From Myrica gale (lineage: Eukaryota; Streptophyta; Magnoliopsida; Fagales; Myricaceae): DNA of 64,000 nt. The stretch's first letter is position 1, and the number at the start of each line of letters is the position of its first letter. The position numbers and the translations under genes are program-made. Of this stretch, positions 24,190-35,889 are shown piece by piece. The notes under the pieces were generated by a model. It was not told where the DNA came from. It did no database searches and saw only the letters and a program-made list of their open reading frames with translations. Location of the stretch: contig OZ005612.1 of the NCBI GenBank assembly GCA_963930655.1, positions 13,955,001 through 14,019,000 on the forward strand, given 5' to 3'.

Positions 24190-26000
24190 GCCTTCATAGC
24201 CTCCCACGTCTCTATCGGTCGTTCTCCATTCCGCCTCCTATTTATCACAAATTGATCCCACCAAGTTATAGCATACCCAGAAAACTCAGTGACTGCTGAT
24301 TTTACCCTCTTGTTTTCGGAGTAGTTGTGGCAATCTAACACGAACTCCATCTTCTTCTCCCACTCAAGATAGGCTTCCGGATCTGATCTCCCTTGAAAAG
24401 ACGGAATCTTCATCTTAATTCCACTGAAGTTGTTATCGTCTCGAATCCTAGCTTCTCTTCGTCCTCCATATCTCCTATAGCCAATATGAGAATCACGATC
24501 TCCTTCCTCTTCAAAGTAAGATCTGTAAGGCTCTTCTTCCTACTCCCTTTCCTCCCTCTGTTGAGCTCTTTCCCGTCTACGGAAATTGAAACCAGGTTGG
24601 GGTTGAGGATGCTTCAGCCAATCTAGCCGTTCTTGTACTTGGTTCAACACATGCCTCATATCACCTATCATGGCCTCCATATACAACTTCGAGTCAGATG
24701 GTGGTGTATCGTCGTTGGCCACGCTCTTACCACTATTTTGAGACTTGGTTGCTGCAAAATAATGTTAGAAATAAAACAAGAAAAGGACCTCACAAATCTC
24801 TCCCTTACGTGTTTACGCTCAAGAATAGAGATCACTCGTCACTCGTGTTTCACTCAAAATAATAGGGCTTTGGGGTGGGGTGAATTTCAGAATAACAGGA
24901 ACCTCAATAAAGGAGATTTTCGGAATTTTTTTTCGGAAATTCGACTCAGGAAAGACAGAAACGAAAATAAAAGGGATAAGCAAACCCGAACTAGAACCAA
25001 AGCTTTGATACCAAATGATGTGAACCCCGTTATCCCGTAACGAGACCCAACAACTATAGGGAACCCAAGATCGTTTCTAGCATGGATTCGAATGAAACCT
25101 CGACTCGTTGCTTAGGAAAGCAAGAACCTCGGTATGGTGAAGACGCCACAAACGGGATGGAAATCCGTTTGATAAGTCGAGTTGAACGCCACGGGAAATC
25201 CCGATAAGTTCGAGAAGTTCTTCACAGAACCAAAGAGAAATACTCTCACAATTATATTGATCAATGTCTGTATGAATTACAATGCAAGAGCTCCTATTTA
25301 AAAGGCTGAAAATAACAAGGAAATAAATCTTACATAGAAAACCTAATAAAATTCGAAATTAGCTAAGTAAAGAAAACTTTACTAGCCTGAAACACACAAG
25401 ACACTTAAGGAAATATATTTCCTTATTTCCTAAACAAAATAAGACCAAGGGAATAAAATTCCCTATAAAACTTAGACCAAATCTGGATGGAAATACACTA
25501 AAATAAGAAAATGAAACATTCCTTATTTGACAAAAGCAAGCTGGACGTAAAAAGGCAACTAAAATAAGGAAATGAAACATTCCTTATTTGACAAAGGCAA
25601 GCTGGACGTGAACAACACAGTAATAAGCTAATTAAAACAATTCTTTATTTGCCTAACTCTAGACCTGGACGTCCACTCCTAATATCCTTAAAAATTCAAC
25701 TTTTATCTTTTCAAAAGGAAATGACACACACTCCTATAATAATCAAAAGACCATGAAAGGAAAGGATTTTGCCTTTAGAATTGCCATGCAATCCGATTCT
25801 TCCCGAATAGTCCCAAAAATATCTCTTGACCGGATCCTTCTAGAAAGTGGTTCATCTTCGATGGGCCTCCACGAATGGGCTTGGGCCCATATCTCATGAA
25901 TGATTTCGTCGAGTACGTCCTTGAACTTCTTTGTTTCGTTCTCTCGTAACCGGCTCTACGGGAACTTGAACTAGGACATTTGAAGCCTTACTCGGATTCT
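24190..26000 (-). mobile_element. Ty3-gypsy fossil: pol tail, LTR, PBS and Gag
   Basis: In minus-strand order: a short polyprotein C-terminus resembling PVTRERNKEVQ (about 26000-25890), an LTR ending in CACATCA at 25017, a primer-binding site TTTGGTATCAAAGC just below it, and a Gag region (24722-24190) with [49 protein letters not shown], the retrotransposon gag domain. A pol tail on one side and a gag on the other side of a single LTR suggests tandem copies collapsed by recombination. The fossil is broken and lacks most of pol. The long LTR at 19117-24189 abuts its Gag. Confidence 0.75.
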
Positions 26001-26002
26001 CA

Positions 26003-27556
26003 TCAAAGAGGACCCCAAATATCACAACGGATAAGATCGAAAACACGTGAGGAAGCAGTAGTACTAAGAGGAAAAGGTAACCGAGAATGTTTTGCATAAT
26101 TGTGGGAACTACAGTGAGTTTTATTGGATTTTATGAAAGGAAATGCTTTGTGTAACAACTGAAATCGATCAAACGGAACATGGCCAAAACGACAATGCCA
26201 AAGATCATTTGCAGTGTCTTCAACAAAGCTGGAATTATTTGAAGCTAAAGCAAAAACAGTAGATGTCGAAACTGGAGCTAGAGAGGAATGTTCTACAAGA
26301 TGGTACAAACCTTTACTCTCCTTACAAAGCTTAATCTCGTCTTCCAAGAAGACAGGTCCTGAATTAGACAATGGACAGAGATCATGATAAGGTAATAGGT
26401 AGATGATTTTGTCAATTGACTAAAAGAGATTAAGTTTAAATGAAAAGTTGGTACACACAACACATTGGTCAATAACGATGTGGAAGTGAGCTTCACAGAA
26501 CCAATGTGAGTAACCATCACTAAACTACCATTTGGTAATTGAACTTTGGAAATAATGGTTGAAGAAAAATTGGTAAAGAAGCTAGGCGAACAAATTATAT
26601 GGTCAGTTGCACCAGAATCTAAGATCCATGGAACATGAATAGTATTTATGATGAAAGCATATGCATTATGAGAGAATCTGTGGAATTGGAGGTGGAGGTT
26701 GAAGGAATAGATGTGTGGATCTCAATGGCATGATGAGGAGTTGGCTGTTGTCCATGAATTTTAAGCAACTGAAGAATTTGTTCACATTGCTCTTGAGAAA
26801 TAGGAAACTGTGGTTGTCGAGAATCTTCATTACCATTCACAGACAAAGACTTAGTATAAACAATAGCTTAGTTTGCACTTGAATTAGAGGTTTGTTGAAA
26901 ACGGCCAGGCTTATACCCGGGGGATACCCATGTAACTTATAGCATTTATCCACAACCTGCCCAGTCATTCCACAATGACTGCAGATTGGCCGATCTTTCT
27001 TATGAAAAGCAGATTTCCCATGAAACAGTGGTGCAATGTTGAACCTGCTTAACAAAGCAGTAGCATCCGAATCAATTCCTATTGAGATTGTAATGTCTTT
27101 TTGCCTCTCTTGGCTAAATCAATGTACAGGACACTATTCGCAATCTCTTTGGATAAAGAATTGACGAGCCATGACAGAACCATCAAATTGCATCGGCTCC
27201 AATGTGCTAACATAGATGAATTATCTCCATTGTGTAAGATATAGGGATTCGTAAGATCTTCAATAACTGAAGATCGAGTATTGGCCATTTTGATCGAGAT
27301 CTAGGTTGAAATCTAACTGCTTTGATACCATAGTAAGAAATCTGTTTGAGAGGTAGAGAGAAAACAAAGAGATGAATTTCTGAAGTATTCATCTCAACTT
27401 TTATTATGAAGGAAAAGTCTTTATATAGAATACAAGCTAAGTGATCCAGCCCAGCAAAGAATAAACAGAAAAGTAACTCGACGTACTCTATTGCTATACA
27501 ACTGAAACAATAGAAAAACTAAGTCTCGTTATTCTTCTGTACAGGATAATTCAACA
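26003..27556 (-). mobile_element. Ty1-copia fossil: 5' LTR, Gag, PR, start of IN
   Basis: The 5' LTR is short (about 27556-27333, beginning TGTTGAATTATCC) and is followed by a tRNA-Met primer site TGGTATCAAAGC (about 27330-27319). Gag begins with MANTRSSVIED..NPYILHNGDN, typical of the gag-polypeptide of many plant copia elements, and carries a degraded CCHC knuckle (CSHCGMTGQVVDKCYKLHGYPPG, about 27000). Then come the protease region and Gag-pre-integrase (LWHCRFGHVPFDRFQLL, about 26190). The rest of pol and the 3' LTR are absent. The element is broken several times and abuts the gypsy fossil on its left. Confidence 0.83.
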
Positions 27557-28559
27557 GTATGTTGGCTCTCTTGTTTACTGTCTCGCTAAATCAGGTATGA
27601 ATATATTGAAGTTCATATTGCAGTAGGAGGCTAATAGGCTAAAGCAGTTGTACTAGCTCATATTGAAGTTCTTCTGTTATAATTCTCCTGCTCTGTCATG
27701 CATGGACTAAACCTTCTAGAAGTTAGAAAAATGACTAGGCAATGATCTTAGGTTATTTAGTTGTTTTAATTTAAATGGTGAGGTTTTTGTTGACCAGTAG
27801 AACAGAATTTTAAATGAACAACATACATAGAACATGCCTCAAATTAAATTTCGGGGCTATTTCTTATGTTAGCTCCCCCCCCCCCCCCCCCCCCGGGGGG
27901 GTTGATAATGCTCCTCAGTTGGAAGTGGTAGTTCTCGTTGACAACATTTTTGTTAGTCTCTAGTGCTCATGGAAAATTCAATATCTGTTACAATTCTCTA
28001 TTTATACCGCAACACAGTGTTGTATATCCTCAAAATAAATAGTAGCCCTGTTATATTCTCAGAATTTTGGAATGTACCATAGAGTCTTCAAGCAAACAGA
28101 GATCTGGACTGCTATAGTTCATACTACACCTGGTCGTTTGCGTATATTAAGGTATTGAGCTTCTATTTCTGTATATCACCCAGTTAATGTATTTGCTGGC
28201 TGGCTGGCAATTTAAAAGTAAAGCCAGAGATTTTGCTGATATATTAACAACATCCTCCTGGAAAATATTGCTTCTCATGACAGCAAGAACTTGAGTTAAC
28301 ATGTTTTTTTTGTCAGTGTGTTGCTTGAATCACCAGATATTTTATCATGAGAAGAAACATTCTTCTGCCATTAAGTGACAACTTGTTCTGAATTATCCTG
28401 CAATTGAAAGCGTGAATTTTGTTTGCTTGTAAGTTTAATATTTTACACCACGCTTGATGCCATGAATTACAAAAACTATGTTTCATCGGGACGAAAGAAA
28501 TGCAAGACTTATGAAGGAAGTTTTTGTATACAATTGTTGAGATCAGGAAGACCGAGAGA

Positions 28560-29010
28560 GGATGGTTGAGCAAGTTTGTTTACACTTCGGAAATAACCAA
28601 ATTTGCCTCTTGAGGTGCCGCCACATTTGTGTCAGGCTCAATTTTGGGGGTACATTGATGGGGATCCCACTTGAGTCAGGGAAGATCTTATTTGCAATTG
28701 CAACATTGGAGATTCTTAAGGGGTCCATTTACAATCTTCATGACACGATCTCCATGATAACTGAAACTAATTAAAGTACCCCTTGATCGAATTGCATCCT
28801 TTGTCTTGATGACTTGCATCTGATGTTATAGATAAGCCTCCTAGAGGTAGCTCTGGTAATGCAATAGAGATCGTTGATGGCAATTTCTCTTGGGACTTAT
28901 CTTCCCCTAATCGGACATGACAATATTGAAAGAGAAAGATATAACAGAGTCCTTGAAGGCTGTTCCTTTCTTCTTCTTTTGTTTTTTTTTTTAATCTTTG
29001 AATGTTGTAC
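28560..29010 (-). other. Unidentified exon-like segments
   Basis: Two minus-strand stretches look less random than their surroundings. One reads GEDKSQEKLPSTISIALPELPLGGLSITSDASHQDKGCNSIKG (about 28920-28780). The other reads PKIEPDTNVAAPQEANLVISEV followed by a stop (about 28650-28585). Both are polar and compositionally protein-like, but I do not recognise a family, and no complete splice structure could be built. They may be remnants of a host gene's last exons, or chance. Confidence 0.25.
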
Positions 29011-29334
29011 CTTGAAGATACACAATGTATTGCTTTTAGCTCATTGGCTATAAGTTGCAATAGATCCAGGTGTAACTAGTTTTTGCCATACCATACAGGT
29101 AACTATGCCTTAGTTTCTAACTATGTGTAGTAACAATGGATTTTTCAGATACAGAAGTAATTTTCTCCAAGATTGACTGCATCTAGATTATGTGTAACTA
29201 TTTTCTGGTTTCTAATTATGGTTTTTGTTTGGATAAAGGTTAATGTAACTATTTAACTAAAAAAAGGGTGGGCACTAGATTAACTAGCTACCCCATGCAA
29301 TCAACTAGATACAATAACTGGTACAGATAACTGA

Positions 29335-29505
29335 ACGTCAAACACAGAACACAGCAGAGCAAGAGACTAACACAAATTAAAGAGACAGAAACACTTATGA
29401 GCAAAACAGCAGCACAGCAGTACAAACGCAACAGCAGAACAATAACAAACAGCAACACAACAACATAATAGAACAGCAGCAGAACAGCTGCACATCAGGC
29501 AACAT
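29335..29505. repeat. CAG/CAA-rich low-complexity block
   Basis: A run of irregular 'acagcag', 'aacaac' and 'cagaac' units. It is not a strict tandem array and not coding in any long frame. It follows a CACTA-unrelated AT-rich stretch and has no visible function. Confidence 0.6.
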
Positions 29506-30061
29506 AACCGATAAAAATGTCTAAAAAATTACAATTCTAAACAATAGCAATCTACAGTGACCATCCAAACAATAAGAAGGCTTTTGATGGTTATATTCTG
29601 CAATTTAGCCCAATATAGGCATTTAATCGAACAGGTTGTGTGCCATTTACATGGATAACTACTTTGAATCTAATGAACATAGTTGCACTCCACAAGTTAC
29701 AGATAGTGCGCTAAGATTTAGCTACAATTACAGGAAAATTTGTATTTTTCGAGGTATGCATAAAACAAGGGATCGATTAGTGTAGCAATTGCACTTACGA
29801 ATTTTACCATTGGCTTTGAAAAACAAAAACAAAAGCAATATACAATTGATGACTTATAAGCAGCGGCAGCTTATTTCTTACAGATAAATAACCATTATAA
29901 TCAAATATTTGAAGATGGGAAGACACCTTAGACATGTACATCCGCGAGAGATTCCACTAAATTTTGAATAGTGCTTATTTCCAACCATTTTATTTTGAAA
30001 GGCTCTGTATATTTTGTCTAATACAGAATCTCGCTTACTTCTCTCTCAATCCTTTCCATTC

Positions 30062-30490
30062 CCACCATTGGAAAATGTATGCGAGAGTAACCTGTTAGTG
30101 TATAACATTTCCAAATTAAGCAATTGCTTTGGAAAGGTTGGATCTAGAAACATAATGAATTGGGAAAGTTCAATTGCGCGCTTAGTGAAATGGTTCGAGC
30201 ATGCATGCCACAGAAAGCAGGAAGACTTTGTCTTTCCTAAAAAGTAAAGCTAGGGTTGAGATGAAAGCCGCAGAACCAAATTAAGTTCACAGATTTAAAA
30301 AGACAGGAACACATTCATACATGACGACGCAACCAATTTAAGTTGACCTGATCTCCTCTTTACTTTTGAGAACTCTTCTTAATTTCAAATCAACGAGGTC
30401 CGCAAAGTCTCTGGAGTACGGTCCAATAACATTCTAATTTTGCAGTTCGAGTGAACTTCCTAGAGCTAGCATGCACGAACCTCTTTCTTT
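30062..30490 (+). repeat. RING-gene upstream segment, copy 2
   Basis: This block aligns with plus-strand 33830-34460 and with the minus strand of 1300-1735. Shared blocks include 'gagagtaacctgtta', 'gaattgggaaagttc', 'agccgcagaaccaaatta' and 'ttgacctgatctcctcttta'. With copy 1 it shares a stretch (about 50 bp near 30090) that copy 3 lacks, so copies 1 and 2 resemble each other more than either resembles copy 3 at this point. A copia Gag fragment interrupts the segment after 30490, and the gene's 3' end reappears at 31437. Confidence 0.75.
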
Positions 30491-30496
30491 TCCACT

Positions 30497-31330
30497 ATTC
30501 CCGTCAAAAATCCTGGTCGTAAAAGAGCGTGGTGATCCATGACACGCTTTAATTTGTCTACTATCAGCGCCGAAAGGGATCATTGTCATCCCGTGTGCTT
30601 CACTAATTCCACGAACCTTAATCACACGAGCTTAATTAATTCAAGTTTTAGTTTGGGTGAGAAAATTTCTGATTCTAAATTGGTCCGCAAGGTTCTAAGA
30701 TTATTGCATGAAAGGTTTAGACCCAAAGTGACTGCTGTTGAAGAAAATAAAAATTTGGATTCAATATAGATTGATGAACTGATTGGTTCTCTTCAAATGG
30801 ACAAAACTAACCTTTCCTACAACTAAGAAAGGAAAATCCATTGCACTGAAAGTAATGGATGATGATTCAGATTCAGACGATGAGTTGTTTGATGAAAACA
30901 ACATGGCGTTCGTCAAAGAATTCAAAAAAGCATTCGGATTTAAAAAGGGTAGCAACTGGAAAAACCAGAAATCGAACTCTAAATCATTTGGTAAACCAAG
31001 ATGGAAGAATGAGCATTAGAAGGATAAACTAGAGAAAAGGGAGTTCAAAAGGAAGCAGGAGGAAAAACTGCAATGTCACGGGTGCAAAGGATTTGGACAC
31101 TTTAAAGCTGAATGTCCTACCTTTTTGAAGTCAAAAGGAAAGAATGCTATGAAGACATCACTCTCAGATTCTAATTTTGAATCAACCTCCTCAGACCATG
31201 AAAAGTCTAATAATGATATGGAAAACATAGTTACATTTACATCTTCAGTTAAAACTAATGAGTTTGTTTATTTTGATGATGCAAAAGAAATTTTCATTAA
31301 AGATGCACATGAACTTTAGCGAGTAAAGGA
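30497..31330 (+). mobile_element. Ty1-copia Gag fossil inside RING copy 2
   Basis: The plus strand encodes a copia Gag segment: SLGEKISDSKLVRKVLRLLHERFRPKVTAVEENKNLDSI, then a basic region (KKGSNWKNQKSNSKSFGKPRWK) and a CCHC zinc knuckle CHGCKGFGHFKAEC (about 31073-31115). An acidic, serine-rich tail follows. No LTR was recognised at either side. It is a broken internal fragment, standing between the promoter part and the C-terminal part of a RING-gene copy. Confidence 0.78.
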
Positions 31331-31436
31331 AAATTATCAAGAGCAACTATTATACTAAGCATAAAATGTCCATAATGTAAAGAACATAATTATATCAAAT
31401 TTCCTCAAAATAAAATATCAAACTATACATCTAATA

Positions 31437-31568
31437 ACATGTCCCCTTTGTCGTGGTTTCGTATTTCCACGTAGCGCTGTCTCTGATGAGCTTGGGGTGG
31501 AACTTCTGTTTTTCAAATTTTGTTCTTTTAGCTCTGGTGACTGGAACAGGTGGTGGCTACGCTCATGA
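31437..31568 (+). pseudogene. RING-gene C-terminal fragment (copy 2)
   Basis: The frame from 31437 reads TCPLCRGFVFPRSAVSDELGVELLFFKFCSFSSGDWNRWWLRS and stops at 31566-31568. It matches the last RING cysteine pair and tail of the intact gene (TCPLCREYLAP..ELGMEVLSFKF..ETWWLR). Everything upstream of the seventh RING ligand is missing, replaced by copia DNA. The sequence after the stop is collinear with that after 34895 for several hundred bases, showing a shared ancestral locus. Confidence 0.82.
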
Positions 31569-31920
31569 TCACCAATGGCTAAAAGCTTAGTACGATACAA
31601 GGCAACTATGCTGGTATATATATATGGCCTGCACCGTACCTTGTAGCTAGCAAGTTCAAAATGGATTATTTGTTACCCCGTTAGGCAATTTTTCCATTCA
31701 AAATTGGTGATTCGACTTACATTGACTCTCGACCCCCCTTATAGTCTGTGGGTTAGTTGTTGCTAATTGGCTGTTACAACTCTATAATTTTCTTTGTATT
31801 TCTTGTAAAGAAAAGTACGGAAGATTGAATAAGTAGATGCAACTGATTTAGTTATAGTAGATGCCACTGGTTGGTGATTGACAGGAGGAAGGTTGAATGG
31901 ATTGTGTTTGGAATTTTGAA

Positions 31921-31924
31921 TATA

Positions 31925-31964
<40 letters not shown>
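31921..31964. repeat. AT microsatellite
   Basis: An uninterrupted TA-type run with one 'tg' interruption. It is probably length-variable and non-coding. Confidence 0.9.
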
Positions 31965-31968
<4 letters not shown>

Positions 31969-32586
31969 TTATACAGAAGCACTATATATAGTAAGAATCG
32001 CGTAGCGAAAATTCTTGGATCGTTGAAATCAAGCAGTCCAAGCGTTCTACCTCTTTCAGACCCACGCACACAATTCGTAAAATGATTTTTCTGTTTCTCA
32101 AATGAAGTTCTGAGTTGTTAATAATGGCTTCCTCAGATCTTCTTCTGTGCTTATGCGTGGGATCTTTAGGAATATCAAATTTCGACCGTAGGATCATCAT
32201 GAAAACTCTTTTTCATATAACTCCCTTATATTCTGTATTCCAAACTTATGAGCTTCTACAATTTGTGATCATGTATATTAGCATGTCACAATTGACCCCC
32301 TAGATAGTAGACTATTTTCGTTAAATCCATTTTTTGCTAACTATTATTTGTTTATTTATCCTTCCAGCATACTATATTCCACATGAGCTAATATGACTGA
32401 AATAATATCACCGATTACGTCCATAGCTCATATAATTCTTAATTCACAATCTGTAACTCGTTGGACTCTCAAATTGTTTCTAAAATAATTTCACAGATAA
32501 ATGAAAAACATTTTTATAAAAGTCCACTGGCTAGAAATTTCTTTTCGAGTCCAACTATATACTGTCTCACTAGGAGACTGGTGGAT

Positions 32587-33050
32587 TCCTTGTTGAGCAT
32601 TTACACAAGCTCATTTATCATATACAAGACTCAACGTTGTCTGGAATATTTGACCTAGAAAGATCATCACCAAATGACTCGGTCAAAGTATAAGTGCACA
32701 ACAAACAGACCTACATAGACCTCTCAGGTCTAAGGATACAATAAACTAATTGTGCTGAATACCTTCTCTACATCAATTATCACTTCCAGAAGGTATTCAT
32801 ATGTGATCTCGTTCAGTGCATGTACTCTTACGGTGAACCCACTCGTCTACTTAAGGTCACTACCTCAATGACGGAGTCCATCATCCTATTCAATAGAGGC
32901 ACAATGAATGTAAACCTATTTGTGCATAAGTATGTATCTCGGTCTAGAACAACTGTCAAGTGAACAAGGAATCGAAAAGTCATACTCATCGCCTTTTGAT
33001 TCATTAATCATTGGCATGACTTTTCTACAATTTCACTTAACAATATATAT
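32587..33050 (-). repeat. Third copy of copia-type LTR
   Basis: The block aligns base for base with position 1 onward ('attccttgttgagcattt') and ends at 'cttaacaatata', without the TGTTGG terminus. The LTR may extend left to about 32300, which cannot be checked because copy 1 is cut by the window edge. It lies between RING copies 2 and 3, and the same family flanks copy 1. This is consistent with an LTR being carried along in the segmental duplication or with repeated insertion. Confidence 0.65.
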
Positions 33051-33304
33051 AATATGGTTGTTTTATTGAAAAGAGTCTTAATATGGGACATAGTGTAGTG
33101 TATTTCTAGATAAGTACATCAAGCACGTCCTGTGCACTGTGTTCGGATGGATCTGATTTAGTTTGGATACACTACGAGCCCTTAATGCCACTAACAAAGT
33201 TCGGAGTGCTAGCCCATGTCTGTCTTCCCTATGACTCTCACTTAAGTAGGTTCCAATATAATTCTCGTGGACAATCAAATTTTGAAACTGTGCATTTTAT
33301 CTAC

Positions 33305-34538
33305 GTAACTCCAAATTCACCTTAATCATTAAGGCAACCGGTGATGGATAACATTAATAGATTTCTTTATTCGGATAAGTTATTAGTTTTCCAGACGTAT
33401 GTTGATTACTTGCGCTCCAAACCAAAAATAAAAGTTGATAATGAACGTCCTAGTTAATAAATATTTTTCACGTGGGGGGCCATGCGAGATGGATTCTTAT
33501 ACTAAGTTCTTCGTGATTTGCTTGTATGTTAAGTACTTAACCTTTCGTGTAGGTCCAACGTTCAAGATTTTCTTCGTTCTCCTACAAAAAAAAAAATCTC
33601 TCTACTAATAAGTTGGTTGGATATCACTTTATTTCTAGGGGCACGACTTTTTCGCTGATTTTGAGAAGATATGAAGTATTAGTAATCGGCAATTTTGAGA
33701 GACGCTCAACAGCAACATATAATAAGATCATCAGCGGTATGTTTTCATCTAGATTGATCGATGTATATAACACTACAACAAATTAATTTAATATATAATA
33801 AGCTCGGAGGCAGTATCTTTCAAAATTATTGGAAAATGTATGCATGCGAGAGTAACCTGGAAAAGCTCGATCTAGAAACGTGATGAATTGGGAAAGTTCG
33901 TGAAATGGTTCATAGGCAAAGTGGGTCTGGACAAACCAGAGAACGAAATAACCTCGTATATGCCACCAAAAGCAGGAAGACTGCGTCTTTGCAAAAACAA
34001 AAAGGGTTGAGATCATGAAAGCCGCAGAACCAAATTATGTTCATACATGATTTGAAAGACCGGAAGACAGTCAAACGATGCGTCGCAATTACCAACGAAG
34101 ACCTTAAAGTTGACCTGATCTCCTCTTTACTTTTGAGACTACTCCAAGATTCCTAGAGCCAGAAATGAGGTGGCACATCCAACGGTGGTAAGCTACATGC
34201 CTTCTTAGGCTGTGTTTTTTTTTTATCTTCGATTTTAGTTGTTGCTTGTCATTTGTTTGTTTTTCCAGCTCTTAGTGTTTCGCTCTGTTGTACTTGTGTT
34301 TGTCAATATATAAGATGCTCGTATTTTAAAAAAAAAAAAAAAACGAGGTCCAGCTAGGATTTGGTCTCTGGAGGGTCCAATAGTATTAATATAATTTTCA
34401 AGTTCATGAGGGAACTTAATTTCTGGAGCATGAATTGATCTTTCTTTCCACTATTCCTGTCAACACGTGCTTCACATCCAGTAGCCTTCCTCATTGGCAA
34501 GTCTATAAGTACCTAGCTATAGCTACCGTTCTGCCCCC
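33305..34538 (+). repeat. RING-gene upstream segment, copy 3
   Basis: This 1.2-kb block leads into the RING-less paralogue. It is the plus-strand counterpart of the inverted copy at 1206-3100 and of 30062-30490. It lacks the hAT insertion of copy 1 but carries its own poly(A)-ended insertion (about 34140-34345). A 'ctataagta' box sits only about 35 bp before the start codon, too close for a normal leader, so the promoter is not obvious. Confidence 0.7.
34140..34345 (+). mobile_element. Short LINE/SINE-like retroposon with poly(A)
   Basis: Comparison with copy 2 (around 30370-30396) shows about 200 extra bases here, ending in a run of about 16 A (34329-34344) directly before the shared 'cgaggtcc'. 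T-rich sequence and an 'aatatataagatgctcg' stretch precede the tail, like the 3' ends of plant LINEs. Target duplications are not clear. It is either a severely 5'-truncated LINE or a SINE. Confidence 0.5.
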
Positions 34539-34895
34539 ATGAAATCACCAAACATAATCCTGTTGCTAGTTTTCTCGGTTTGCACTTTGCACACCCGTTT
34601 CTTTTTCAATTATCAGCATCACTTTCTCCTTGAACGTTTTTCCCACCTCCCGTCATCGGTCATGTTCATCATGAGTTATGTAATACTTTTTGCTACCCAT
34701 TTGAAGTGGGCATGCAACTACCTGCTTCACCATTCTTTCTTCAACCGTACGCCGAATGACCTGCTGGAGATCTGTCCTGAAGCACTAAGCACAGGCCGGT
34801 ACAAGAGCAAGCTGTTGGTGTCCGAAGAAGAAGTCCTGTTCTTCAAATATCGTTCTTTTAGTTCTGGTGACCGGGACAGTTGGTGGCTACGCTGA
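34539..34895 (+). CDS. RING-less paralogue of the RING-H2 gene (118 aa)
   Basis: The ATG at 34539 opens a complete 118-residue frame. Residues 4-30 are hydrophobic (a likely membrane anchor), followed by a second hydrophobic patch (SSVMFIMSYVILFATHLKW). The C-terminus EEEVLFFKYRSFSSGDRDSWWLR matches the tail of the intact RING gene (GMEVLSFKFSSSRSPDRETWWLR). All eight RING zinc ligands are missing: relative to the intact gene about 55 residues are lost between 'GSSEVE' and 'MEVL', and both borders carry a GAAGT motif, suggesting a microhomology deletion. The frame survives across the deletion. It may be a pseudogene, or a small membrane protein that keeps the anchor and tail. Expression is unknown. 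Confidence 0.55.
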   Translation: MKSPNIILLLVFSVCTLHTRFFFNYQHHFLLERFSHLPSSVMFIMSYVILFATHLKWACNYLLHHSFFNRTPNDLLEICPEALSTGRYKSKLLVSEEEVLFFKYRSFSSGDRDSWWLR

Positions 34896-34989
34896 ACAAT
34901 GGCTACAAGCTTAGTACGATAGAAGTCAACTACATGCTGGTATATCCTGCACCGTGTAGCTAATTTAATTCGGCAAGATCAAACTGATT

Positions 34990-35880
34990 ACTTGTTACAT
35001 TACTGTTGGGCAATTTTGGCATTCAAAATTGGTGATTCGAGTGACATTTGACTCTCTACCCCCTAGTAGTTTGCGGCTTAATTAGTTGGCTGTTTCAACT
35101 TTGTAATTTCCTTTGCACTTCTTGTAAAGAAAAATATGGAAGATTAATGGATGTAAATGGCTAACTTAAATTGTTCCCGGGCCTCCAAATGCTCAAAAAT
35201 GAATAATACCTCGTGATTGCCTTTTTTATATTATTCATTTACGGTAGTATATATTTATACAAAGAGATGGGCTGGATCGGCTTCTAACAATATTTCACTT
35301 CAATTCTCGGTGAGCCAAACTGATCATTTAGTTATATACAAGTAGATGCCACTGGTAATTGGTGATTAATTGGTGATTGACACGTTGAATATTGGAACGT
35401 CACAATTAAATGTTGTGTTATACATTACATGCCATCAATCGGCTCATACCCGATCGATCGCATATCTGAATCGAACTTTAGTCAACGATCCATCATCAAT
35501 TTAGTCGATAGATCATATAAGTTAAACGTTGTGTTTGACAAAGTTAGCGATTGATCAGCTGGTTGTATGATTGGTCATATAACATAAAGTTTGTGTTTCA
35601 AGAATTAACCGATCAATCATCATAGTGGATGATCAGACATATAGTCGGTCGATCAATCGTCATGTTTGACAATGGATCGCCGTTTAATTACAGCTTGCGA
35701 ATTTTAATTATTTTTTTCTTATTTATTTATTAACACATTTTTTATACAATTATTGCAGAGTATATAAATGTCTTGGGTTAAGTGTTCTCATAGTGAAAGG
35801 GGAGCGAGGACATCCTCCCAAGAGCAGACACCTAAACTCAGCATCAAGTCGCGACAGATGCAAATTTGGATGCGGGCTGT
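34990..35880. other. Downstream flank and gatcgatc-rich stretch
   Basis: Up to about 35390 the block is collinear with the sequence after copy 2 of the RING gene (31570-31900). From about 35440 to 35690 it is dense in 'cgatcgat' and 'gatcgatca' motifs, similar to the arrays at 48890-49080 and 49500-49640. Those look like CACTA subterminal repeats. No gene was seen. Confidence 0.5.
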
Positions 35881-35889
35881 GGTAAAAGA

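Larger units (their letters stand above)
27557..30061. other. Intergenic stretch, mostly unexplained
   Basis: No transposon ends or clear genes were recognised. It contains a C20-G8 homopolymer run at 27875-27902, gene-like but unidentified minus-strand segments at about 28560-29010 (separate entry) and a CAG-rich low-complexity block at about 29340-29500. Confidence 0.4.

Noticed and set aside
24150-24200. Apparent continuation of the gypsy Gag into a basic C-terminal peptide
   Set aside because: The last residues are read from the adjoining LTR start, not from Gag.
27875-27902. C20-G8 run as a structured G-quadruplex element
   Set aside because: A pure homopolymer junction is more likely a slippage product or assembly artefact; no flanking G-tracts support a function.
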